This document shows, piece by piece, positions 1 through 6,637 of a DNA stretch of 18,833 nucleotides. A program made the translations under genes and the position numbers. The stretch's first letter is position 1. The number at the start of each line of letters is the position of its first letter. The stretch is from Candidatus Brocadiaceae bacterium (lineage in GTDB: Bacteria; Planctomycetota; Brocadiia; Brocadiales; Bathyanammoxibiaceae): the NCBI GenBank assembly GCA_030018855.1, contig JASEHG010000014.1, positions 1-18,833 on the forward strand, written 5' to 3'. The notes below the pieces were generated by a model. That model was not told where the DNA came from and searched no databases. It saw only the letters and a program-made list of their open reading frames with translations.

Positions 1-60
1 CTATCCCCTAGTTTGCTACTCCCCACTCCCTCCCCCTAACCCCTAATAGAGGAGATATTC

Positions 61-963
61 ATGGAGACGGTATTAGCGGCTATTGTATCTATGGGTTTTT
101 TAGGGCTTTTCTTTGGATTAGGGCTCGCCGTGGCGAGTGAGAGGTTTCGTGTCCTTGTAAATCCCAAGGTAGAAGAGGTCGGCAACTCTTTGCCTGGAAT
201 AAATTGTGGCGCCTGCGGTTATGCCGGGTGCGGTAAGTACGCCCAGGCAGTAGCCCTGGAAGGGGCCCCTGTTAACCTGTGTGTCCCTGGTGGGGAGGAG
301 ATAGCCGAGAAACTGGGGGACATCATGGGCGTAAAGGCAGAGAAGAGGGAGAAGCGGGTGGCGGTACTCATGTGCAGTGCCAAGAACGTCAAGGACAAGT
401 TCCATTACAGCGGGGTACCCAACTGCCGTGCCGCCTTCCTGGTGCAGGGGGGACAGAAGAATTGTGAGTATGGATGCCTGGGCTTTGGGGACTGTGCAGT
501 AGTCTGCCCCACAAATGCCATTACTATGCTACCCAATGGCCTCCCCGAGGTCAAAGAAGACCTCTGCATTGCCTGTGGCAAGTGTGCAGAGATATGTCCC
601 AAGAATCTCTACAAGGTCCTCCCCCTCTCCAGGTACGTGCACGTGAGGTGCATGAACCTGGATAAGGGGGGCACGGCCAAGAAGAAGTGCGATAACCCTT
701 GCATTGCCTGTATGAAGTGCCAGAAGGTATGTCCCTTTGACGCCATACACGTCACCAATAACCTTGCAGTAATAGACTACAACAAGTGTACCTCCTGTGG
801 GGAGTGTGTGAAGGTCTGTCCTACTAACATCATTAGGACGTACAGGGACGGCCGCCCTGCGGTGACGGGCTGGGTGGACCAGTGGATAGGTATGGCCATG
901 GTAACCAAGAAACCACCCGAAGGTGGCAAGGCCACCCCCGACAAGGCGGAGCAGGCCGCCTGA
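61..963 (+). CDS. rnfB: RnfB, electron-transport complex (ferredoxin:NAD+ oxidoreductase) subunit B
   Basis: This is the polyferredoxin subunit of the membrane-bound Rnf complex, which couples electron flow between ferredoxin and NAD+ to Na+ or H+ transport. Residues 1-25 form a hydrophobic N-terminal anchor. A four-cysteine Fe-S domain follows (C49, C52, C57, C74; motif NCGACGYAGCG). Four ferredoxin-type 4Fe-4S sites come next: C135/C139/C145/C149, C169/C172/C175/C179, C214/C217/C220/C224 and C243/C246/C249/C253. Domain order and the CxxxC first ferredoxin motif match RnfB rather than a soluble polyferredoxin. The start is supported by an AGAGGAG ribosome-binding site at 48-54, six bases before the ATG. 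RnfB is often the last gene of an rnfCDGEAB operon, so the other subunits probably lie just left of the window. The next gene, rsmE, is unrelated and is separated by a hairpin repeat pair. The identification is strong; direction of electron flow and coupling ion cannot be read from the sequence. Confidence 0.95.
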   Translation: METVLAAIVSMGFLGLFFGLGLAVASERFRVLVNPKVEEVGNSLPGINCGACGYAGCGKYAQAVALEGAPVNLCVPGGEEIAEKLGDIMGVKAEKREKRVAVLMCSAKNVKDKFHYSGVPNCRAAFLVQGGQKNCEYGCLGFGDCAVVCPTNAITMLPNGLPEVKEDLCIACGKCAEICPKNLYKVLPLSRYVHVRCMNLDKGGTAKKKCDNPCIACMKCQKVCPFDAIHVTNNLAVIDYNKCTSCGECVKVCPTNIIRTYRDGRPAVTGWVDQWIGMAMVTKKPPEGGKATPDKAEQAA

Positions 964-965
964 AG

Positions 966-1023
966 GAGTAGCCGCAACCTTCAGGTTGCGCCCTCTGACG
1001 CAGGCTAAAGCCTGCGGCTACTA
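966..1023. repeat. Pair of inverted GTAG-headed hairpins (BIME/REP-like)
   Basis: Two hairpins face each other in the rnfB-rsmE gap. The first is GTAGC followed by CGCAACCT-TC-AGGTTGCG (968-990). The second, read on the - strand, is GTAGC followed by CGCAGGCT-TT-AGCCTGCG (1021-999). The outer GTAGCCGCA and TGCGGCTAC ends can also pair. A GTAG tetranucleotide at the foot of a hairpin, in inverted pairs, is the organisation of REP/BIME elements. No transposase is in the window. The pair fills the space where rsmE would normally have a ribosome-binding site. Confidence 0.75.
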
Positions 1024-1032
1024 GCTACTAAA

Positions 1033-1767
1033 ATGAGGTGGGAGCGTTTTTACTGTCCCTCCCTCCCCAGGGAGGGAGAGGTCTGGGTGGAGGGCAGTGA
1101 GGCCCACCACATGCTCCACGTCCTCAGACTTAAGCCAGGCCAAAGGGTCTATCTATTTGACGGCAGGGGTACTGAGGCTACAGGCAGGATATTAGAGACC
1201 AGTAGAGATAGGGTCAGGCTGGAGGTTGAAGGCTCTGCCCGGGTAGATAGGGAAGCAAGGGTGGCCATTACCCTCGCCTTCTCCATACCCAAGGGACAGA
1301 GGGCAGAGGTGCTGGTAGAGAAGGTATGTGAGTTAGGGGTGAGGAGGCTCGTCCCTATAGGGTGTCATCGGGGCGTAGTAAAGTTAAGACAAGAAAGCTC
1401 ACAAAAAGTAGAGAAGTGGAGGAGGATAGCCATTGAAGCCGCCAAGCAGTGCGGGCGGACCTGTATTACAGAGGTGGAAGGGATGACCTCTCTTCCCATA
1501 CTCCTGGAGGAGACAGGCCGTCATGAATTATCCCTCCTGGCCTCTACAGGCCCTGGTGTGAGGTCTTTACAGGAAATCGTTAAGGAACATCCGGAGGTAA
1601 AGACCCTCCTGTGCATTGTAGGACCGGAAGGGGGGTTTACCGAGGGAGAAGTAGAAGACGCAAGGAGGGCAGGATGCCTTGAAGTGGGTATGGGGCCCAG
1701 GGTTTTAAGGATAGAGACGGCCTCCATCGCCCTGGTATCTATGCTCCAGTTTGCCTATGGTTTTTGA
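1033..1767 (+). CDS. rsmE: RsmE, 16S rRNA (uracil1498-N3)-methyltransferase
   Basis: RsmE methylates N3 of U1498 in 16S rRNA of the small ribosomal subunit using S-adenosylmethionine. The 244-residue length is typical. The N-terminal 70 residues form the PUA-like RNA-binding part (RFYCPSL, EAHHMLHVLRLKPGQ). The C-terminal SPOUT methyltransferase part shows the family signatures EKVCELGV (about 96-103), the knot sequence IVGPEGGFT (195-203) and GPRVLRIETA (221-230). No Shine-Dalgarno sequence precedes the ATG; the upstream bases belong to the hairpin repeat pair ending at 1021. The last ten codons and the stop (1735-1767) are duplicated at 1806-1838, immediately before the next gene. Family assignment is secure. 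The link to rnfB and the membrane protein downstream looks like positional co-transcription, not shared function. Confidence 0.95.
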   Translation: MRWERFYCPSLPREGEVWVEGSEAHHMLHVLRLKPGQRVYLFDGRGTEATGRILETSRDRVRLEVEGSARVDREARVAITLAFSIPKGQRAEVLVEKVCELGVRRLVPIGCHRGVVKLRQESSQKVEKWRRIAIEAAKQCGRTCITEVEGMTSLPILLEETGRHELSLLASTGPGVRSLQEIVKEHPEVKTLLCIVGPEGGFTEGEVEDARRAGCLEVGMGPRVLRIETASIALVSMLQFAYGF

Positions 1768-1768
1768 T
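1735..1768 (+). repeat. 34-bp direct repeat, copy 1 (3' end of rsmE)
   Basis: Bases 1735-1768 match 1806-1839 at 31 of 34 positions, and all three differences are transitions. This copy encodes the last ten residues of RsmE (VSMLQFAYGF at the end) and its TGA stop. The two copies lie 71 bp apart and bracket a GTAG-headed hairpin. Confidence 0.85.
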
Positions 1769-1773
1769 ACGCA

Positions 1774-1796
1774 GTAGCCGCAAGCTTTAGCTTGCG
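1774..1796 (+). repeat. GTAG-headed hairpin (REP-like), single copy
   Basis: GTAGC is followed by CGCAAGCT-TT-AGCTTGCG, an 8-bp perfect stem with a two-base loop. It belongs to the same family as the pair at 966-1021. The variable stem positions differ between copies but stay complementary. Confidence 0.75.
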
Positions 1797-1805
1797 AATA
1801 AAGGA

Positions 1806-1839
1806 GTATTTATACTCCAGTTTGCCTGTGGTTTTTGAT
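1806..1839 (+). repeat. 34-bp direct repeat, copy 2 (duplicated rsmE 3' end)
   Basis: Second copy of the rsmE 3' end. It ends TTTTTGATG, so the relic TGA stop overlaps the ATG that starts the next gene. A TGATG stop/start overlap is a common translational-coupling arrangement, so this copy may preserve the ancestral junction between the two genes. Confidence 0.8.
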
Positions 1840-3559
1840 GCCTATGCAGTTAGATAAGAACACTATCATAAAGGATATTATAGCCCAGCACCCGGAGACC
1901 TTTGAGGTCTTCAAACGCCACAGGCTCGTCCTGGCCGGTGGCGTAAGGGGGCCCAATGAACCCCTGGCCTTCTTCTGTAAGGCCCACGACGTGAACCTGG
2001 AAATCTTGCTGAGGGAACTGGAAGAGGCCATAAGTAAGGGACCAGTCCCCGGGATGGTAGCACCCCCACTGGTAGAGGATATTATCTACTATCGCTACGT
2101 CAAGGCCGCCCTGGTAATGGTCCTTACGGCCGGTTGCACCTTTGGTGCAGGAATCCTGAGCTACATTGCCCTAAAGTATGATTATTACGTCCCCCCTGTT
2201 ATCCTCATTCAATCTCATGGCCACGCACAACTCTTTGGCTGGGTGGGCCTCTTTGTCATGGGTTTCGCCTACTACATACTACCCAGGGTAAAGAATACAG
2301 ACCTCTACGCCTGGCAGATTACCTACCTGAGCTTCTGGGGCATGCTGGTGGGGACTGTGCTGAGGACCCTCGTCCAGACCCAACCAGGCACACCCCTGGC
2401 CTTTCTTATACCGCTCTCAGGGATACTGCAACTCCTGGCGGTCTCAATATTCTGCTACGTCCTCTTTATGACTGTAAGATCAAGCCAATTACCCAAAGAG
2501 ATATTTGATAAGTTCTTCGTGGCAGGGCTAGTATGGTTCCTTGCCGCAACGGCCCAAAACCTGTATATAGACCTGTACCTCTACCAGCACTCCACCATGG
2601 AGATACCCTCCTCGTTCCACAAACAACTGATACACGTCTTCCTCTTTGGCTTTGTCTGTATGTTCATCTTTGGTGTGAATTTGAGGACGGTATATGCCTT
2701 TCTGGACGTCCCAAGACCTAACCCCACGCTGGTCAACCTGGCCTTCTGGGTAATAAACGCCTCTATCTTCCTCTACTTTTTTGAATATCTCTCTCCCTGG
2801 CTCACATACGCCCTGGTGGGTGCGGTCTTCCTATTCATCTACGGCCTCAAGGTCTTTGAGAGGCCCACAAAGGAACTGGCCGACGTGATTATGGATAGGA
2901 GCTATGAGAAGACTATACGGATGGCCTACCTCTGGTTGATAGTGGGTATGTTAATACGGGCCGTAGTACCTTCCCTGGGGGAGTCCACCCCTAAAGGCCA
3001 TCTTTTCTACGGGTCTTCTAATCATGCAGTAACGGTCGGCTTTATTTCTATGATGATGATAGGCTATGCCTCCAAGATGGTGCCTACCTTCAGGGGGATG
3101 AACATCTACAGCTTCAGGCTATCCGAACTCACCTTTATTTTACTAAACGTGGGGATATTCCTGCGGGTGTCTTTTCAGATGCTGGTTCCTACTTATCCCA
3201 GCATCGCCTATCCTGCGGTAGGTGTCTCCGGCTGGATAGAGGTTACTGCCCTTGCCCTCTTCGCCTACAATCTCTGGAAGACTATGAACCTGGAGGAAGA
3301 ACCCGTGAAGGTCTGTCCAACGAAGAAGTTGGAAAAGGTCTCAAAGGACAACAAGGTCTCGGACGTAATAGAACAGCACCCGGAGACCCTGGAGGTATTC
3401 CTCCAGTTTGGCTTCCATCAGATAACCAACCCCGTTGCCAGGCGGACCATGGCAAAGATGGTTACCCTGGAGGGCGCCTGCCAGTTCAAGGGGGTAGAGC
3501 TGGAGAAATTACTTAAGGCATTGAACGATAAACTGGAAGCCGGAAGACCGTGCCTGTAA
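1838..3559 (+). CDS. NnrS-like polytopic membrane protein with DUF1858 domains at both ends
   Basis: The protein has about 573 residues in three parts. Residues 6-65 and about 505-565 are two copies of a DUF1858-type domain (IIKDIIAQHPETFEVF and VSDVIEQHPETLEVF). Between them lie roughly twelve hydrophobic segments (about 85-480) resembling NnrS and, more distantly, haem-copper oxidase subunit I. Candidate metal or haem ligands are H127 and H129 in QSHGHAQLFGW, H261 and H266 in FHKQLIHVFLFGF, and H396 in SSNHAVTVGF. NnrS proteins are linked to nitric-oxide metabolism and its stress response. DUF1858 domains recur in redox proteins of nitrogen and sulfur metabolism, but their job is unclear. 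I chose the ATG at 1838, which overlaps a duplicated rsmE stop. A TTG at 1835 and an ATG at 1844 are also possible; none has a good ribosome-binding site. The fold call is fairly sure; substrate and cofactor are unknown. Confidence 0.75.
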   Translation: MPMQLDKNTIIKDIIAQHPETFEVFKRHRLVLAGGVRGPNEPLAFFCKAHDVNLEILLRELEEAISKGPVPGMVAPPLVEDIIYYRYVKAALVMVLTAGCTFGAGILSYIALKYDYYVPPVILIQSHGHAQLFGWVGLFVMGFAYYILPRVKNTDLYAWQITYLSFWGMLVGTVLRTLVQTQPGTPLAFLIPLSGILQLLAVSIFCYVLFMTVRSSQLPKEIFDKFFVAGLVWFLAATAQNLYIDLYLYQHSTMEIPSSFHKQLIHVFLFGFVCMFIFGVNLRTVYAFLDVPRPNPTLVNLAFWVINASIFLYFFEYLSPWLTYALVGAVFLFIYGLKVFERPTKELADVIMDRSYEKTIRMAYLWLIVGMLIRAVVPSLGESTPKGHLFYGSSNHAVTVGFISMMMIGYASKMVPTFRGMNIYSFRLSELTFILLNVGIFLRVSFQMLVPTYPSIAYPAVGVSGWIEVTALALFAYNLWKTMNLEEEPVKVCPTKKLEKVSKDNKVSDVIEQHPETLEVFLQFGFHQITNPVARRTMAKMVTLEGACQFKGVELEKLLKALNDKLEAGRPCL

Positions 3560-3562
3560 AAG

Positions 3563-3646
3563 ACAGTAAGCAGTAAGCAGTAAGCAGAAGACACTGCCTT
3601 GTTTATTTTTCTGTTTACTGCCCACTTCCTACTGCTTACTGTTTTT
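3563..3646. terminator. Inverted-repeat region between convergent genes, possible bidirectional terminator
   Basis: The gap between the converging NnrS-like gene and trkH holds three tandem CAGTAAG heptamers (3564-3584). A 13-bp perfect inverted repeat follows, ACAGTAAGCAGTA (3563-3575) against TACTGCTTACTGT (3630-3642), then TTTT. Position and T-run suit a terminator on the + strand, but the loop is about 54 bases, far longer than a standard intrinsic terminator. It may simply be a tandem-repeat array with an inverted partner. Confidence 0.4.
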
Positions 3647-3648
3647 AA

Positions 3649-5106
3649 CTATCGCCTCCAGTAAAGAAATACCAGGATGACGCTATAGAGCTCCAGCCTC
3701 CCCAGTAACATGCAGAAGATGAGTATCCATTTCTCCATTACGCTAAGCCCATCGTAGCTGAGGCTGGGTCCCACCGCTCCCAGCCCCGGCCCCACGTTCC
3801 CTATGCAGGCGGCCACTGCGCTAAAGGCCGTAACGATGTCCCTTCCAGAGGCCGTCAGCATGAGGGAAAATAACCCAAAGAGCCCGACGTAAAGGAAAAA
3901 GAACCCAAAGGTGTTGCTAATCACCTCCTCCTCTACGGACTCTCCGTAGAGCTTTACGTGCTTCACCACCCTGGGGGTGACCAGACGGACGAGTTCTCTC
4001 CCCACGGATTTTGTCAGTAAGACCAGGCGGATGCTCTTTATCCCGCTTGCCGTAGAACCTGCACAGCCCCCGGCAAGCATCATCAGCACCAGGAGGAAGC
4101 GGCAGAAATCCGGCCAGGTATCAAAGTCCCCGGTGGTAAAACCAGTAGTAGTGGTAATGGATACCACCTGGAAAGAGGCCCTACGCAGTGCATGGGGGAA
4201 AGAGGTCTCCTGAGAAGACAGGGAGAAGCTTATTAGCAGGATGGTGAGTAAGAGGAGTCCCACAAAGAATTGTAGTTCCGTGTTACTAAAGATAGCCCTG
4301 AGGTTGCCTCTTCCCAGGTGGTAGTAGAGTACAAAGTTGCAGGCCCCCAGGAACATGAATACCGTAATGACTATCTCTATGTAATGGCTTTGATAAGCGG
4401 CGATACTTGAACTCTTCGTGGAGAACCCCCCCGTGGATATGGTACTAAAGGTGTGACAGAGGGAGTCAAAGGCAGGCATCCCTCCCAGATAGAGGAGGGC
4501 AAACTCCAGGGCCGTCAGGATAACATATATTTGCAGTAATACCCTGGCCGTCTCAGCAATCCGTGGTTGGAGTCTTTCAGAGACAGGACCAGGTACCTCT
4601 GCCTCAAAGAGGCGGTAGGCCGCCATCCCTGCGGTGGGTAGGAAGGCAATAAAGAACACTACGATACCTAACCCTCCTAGCCACTGGGTAAAACTCCTCC
4701 AGCAGGCCAGTCCTGGGGGCAGGGCCTCGGGGTGCTGGATAACGGTGGCCCCGGTAGTGGTGAAGCCGCTCATGGACTCAAAGTAGGCATCAGTAAAATT
4801 CCCTACGGAGGTCGTGAGGAGATAGGGCAGGGCCCCAAAGAGTGCGCACAGGACCCATCCCACCACTACGGCAATAACCCCCTCCCTGATACTGAGGTCG
4901 CCCTCTGAGGGGAGTTGACCGGTTGCCTTTACACGGAAGAGGTATTTCATCAATCCTCCTGCGGTCACGGTAATGACCAGAGCACAGGCCAGTGGCTTCA
5001 CTTCCCCAGGGCTGCCGAAGTAAAGGGCGACGGCAAGGGGTAGGAGCATACTGGCCCCCAGTAGCACCAGTAACCCCCCGATGGTAGATAAGACCAGGGA
5101 GTTCAT
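3649..5106 (-). CDS. trkH: TrkH-family potassium uptake channel subunit
   Basis: TrkH is the K+-translocating membrane subunit of the Trk system and works with the cytoplasmic NAD(H)/nucleotide-sensing subunit TrkA. The 485 residues show the fourfold M1-P-M2 channel repeat. The four selectivity-filter loops are visible: FTTTGAT (115-121), STGGFST (224-230), TTTTGFTTG (318-326) and IGNVGPG (435-441), with the conserved filter glycines present. The intramembrane-loop sequence GGCAGSTASGIK (346-357), typical of TrkH/KtrB, is also present. It is the last gene of a same-strand set, 66 bp downstream of trkA, so co-expression is likely. Length and motifs are complete, with no sign of damage. Confidence 0.95.
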   Translation of the reverse strand: MNSLVLSTIGGLLVLLGASMLLPLAVALYFGSPGEVKPLACALVITVTAGGLMKYLFRVKATGQLPSEGDLSIREGVIAVVVGWVLCALFGALPYLLTTSVGNFTDAYFESMSGFTTTGATVIQHPEALPPGLACWRSFTQWLGGLGIVVFFIAFLPTAGMAAYRLFEAEVPGPVSERLQPRIAETARVLLQIYVILTALEFALLYLGGMPAFDSLCHTFSTISTGGFSTKSSSIAAYQSHYIEIVITVFMFLGACNFVLYYHLGRGNLRAIFSNTELQFFVGLLLLTILLISFSLSSQETSFPHALRRASFQVVSITTTTGFTTGDFDTWPDFCRFLLVLMMLAGGCAGSTASGIKSIRLVLLTKSVGRELVRLVTPRVVKHVKLYGESVEEEVISNTFGFFFLYVGLFGLFSLMLTASGRDIVTAFSAVAACIGNVGPGLGAVGPSLSYDGLSVMEKWILIFCMLLGRLELYSVILVFLYWRR

Positions 5107-5172
5107 CCTGCAATACCTGCCAGGTTAGAGAGGGGAATGGGTAAGGGGTTCATCTGTCGTATGTCAGGGTAA

Positions 5173-6525
5173 TTATCCCTTCGTGAAAAGGGATTGAATC
5201 TTTTCCCTGCCCTGTGGTGTGGTGAATACTATGGCCCGGTCCCCGGAAGCTACTACAAAATCGCCATGGGGCAATATCATCTCCCCCTTTCTTACGATGG
5301 CCCCCAGTATGGAACCTTTAGGGAAGTGTACGTGCCTCAGGGCCTTATCCGCCATCTTTGATTCCTTTTCCACCACCATCTCTATCGCCTCTGCCTCGCT
5401 CTTGTCAAAGAGTTTTACCATGGAGAGGATGGGGCCGCGGATTATGTGCTGGAGGATGGAACTCACGGTAAAGAGCCTGGGGTTAATCACCACATCCATC
5501 CCTATGGAGCCGAAGATGGGGACGTAGTCGGGTTCCTTGGTAATCACTATGGTCTTCCTGGCGTACTGCTTTTTGGCCAGGAGGCAGGAGAGGATATTGG
5601 CCTCCTCATCCTCTGAGGCCCCCACAAAGAAGTCTACTGCCTCGGAGGTGACCTCCTTGAGGATTTCTGTCTCTGTGGCGTGCCCGTGGAGTACGGTGGC
5701 CTCCGTGAGCCTGGAAGCGGCCAGGTGTGCCTTGTCCTCATCTGGTTCTACGAGGACTACTACCTTGACCCTCTTTTCCAGTACTTGGGCTAATTGTGTG
5801 CCCACCCTGGTGGCGCCGTAAATGATTACCCGTTGTGTCTCCATTGCCCTGCGGTTCACAATGGGCAGGAAGAAGGGCAGGCCGGCCCTCGCTACCAGTA
5901 CAAATACGGTGTCCTCTGGCTCTATCTGGGTCTGCCCCGTGGGGATGAGCATCTCGTCTTTACGCTGGACGGCAACTATCAGGAAGGAGTCTGTGGAGCC
6001 GAATTCTTTGAGTTCCTGGAGCTTCCTGCCGACTATGGGGGCGTCTGGAGGGACATGGAATCCCCTGAAGAGGATGCTGGCCTCGGCGAAATCCGCCACA
6101 TAGTTGGCCCCAGGCGTCTCTATCACTTTAAGGATAGAGTCCACGGTTATAAAATCCGGGTTTATTATGTGGTCTATAAAGAATTGCTTTTCCCTGAAAA
6201 ATGAGCCTTCCCTGGTGTACTCCTCATTCCTGAGCCTTGCAATCTTCCTGTCCACCCCATACCAGTGGGCCAGCAGGCAGGTGGTCAGGTTCGCCTCGTC
6301 ACTGTCCGTGACTGCCAGGACTATCTCCGCCTCCTTTATCCTGGCCGTCTCAAGGACGCCAGGGGTGCTACCACTCCCCGTTACCAGGAGGACGTCTAGC
6401 TTTTCGCTTATCCTGCGTGCAATGTGGGGGTCTTTCTCTACCAGGGAGACATCATGTCCCTCACTGGAGAGTTGTTTGGCCAGATTGAACCCTACGGCAC
6501 CTGCACCTACGATGAGTATGTTCAT
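5173..6525 (-). CDS. trkA: TrkA, Trk potassium-uptake regulatory subunit (two RCK domains)
   Basis: TrkA is the peripheral cytoplasmic subunit that gates TrkH by binding nucleotides such as NAD(H), ATP or ADP. The 450 residues contain two RCK modules. The first opens with the Rossmann sequence NILIVGAGAVG (2-12), an acidic strand end (E30) and DSDEANL (74-80), followed by a TrkA-C segment around 150-215. The second starts at RVIIYGATRVG (232-242), carries E260-P-D, and ends with another TrkA-C segment around 370-448. This duplicated layout is classic TrkA rather than the single-RCK KtrA. The gene lies directly upstream of trkH on the same strand. A 7-bp stem (5175-5181 with 5188-5194) overlaps the 3' end, but it has no T-run and I do not call it a terminator. 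Confidence 0.95.
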   Translation of the reverse strand: MNILIVGAGAVGFNLAKQLSSEGHDVSLVEKDPHIARRISEKLDVLLVTGSGSTPGVLETARIKEAEIVLAVTDSDEANLTTCLLAHWYGVDRKIARLRNEEYTREGSFFREKQFFIDHIINPDFITVDSILKVIETPGANYVADFAEASILFRGFHVPPDAPIVGRKLQELKEFGSTDSFLIVAVQRKDEMLIPTGQTQIEPEDTVFVLVARAGLPFFLPIVNRRAMETQRVIIYGATRVGTQLAQVLEKRVKVVVLVEPDEDKAHLAASRLTEATVLHGHATETEILKEVTSEAVDFFVGASEDEEANILSCLLAKKQYARKTIVITKEPDYVPIFGSIGMDVVINPRLFTVSSILQHIIRGPILSMVKLFDKSEAEAIEMVVEKESKMADKALRHVHFPKGSILGAIVRKGEMILPHGDFVVASGDRAIVFTTPQGREKIQSLFTKG

Positions 6526-6563
6526 TATTCAATTCCCTTTTGACAGGGAGTAGAGATTTAGCA

Positions 6564-6611
6564 TTGGAAATTGGAGATTGAAAATTTTAAATTTAATCCG
6601 CCTCAGGCGGA
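6564..6611. repeat. Tandem 7-mer array plus short palindrome
   Basis: In the gap before trkA, four imperfect 7-mers (TTGGAAA, TTGGAGA, TTGAAAA, TTTTAAA) occupy 6564-6591. They are followed by the palindrome TCCGCCTCAGGCGGA (6597-6611), a 7-bp stem around one base. The same palindrome recurs in the opposite orientation at 18755-18769, sharing an 18-bp block in all. Confidence 0.6.
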
Positions 6612-6637
6612 CCAATTTCCATTTTACAATCCCAGCT

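Noticed and set aside
3563..3645. Regular short repeats as a CRISPR array
   Set aside because: Units are 7 bases in direct tandem with no spacers, and no cas genes are present.
4790..5113. A 107-codon - strand frame overlapping the 5' part of trkH
   Set aside because: It is out of frame with trkH, which shows full channel motifs in its own frame; the peptide is low-complexity and arginine/glycine-rich.
5175..5194. Terminator at the end of trkA
   Set aside because: The stem is only 7 bp, overlaps the coding end, lacks a T-run, and trkH follows on the same strand.
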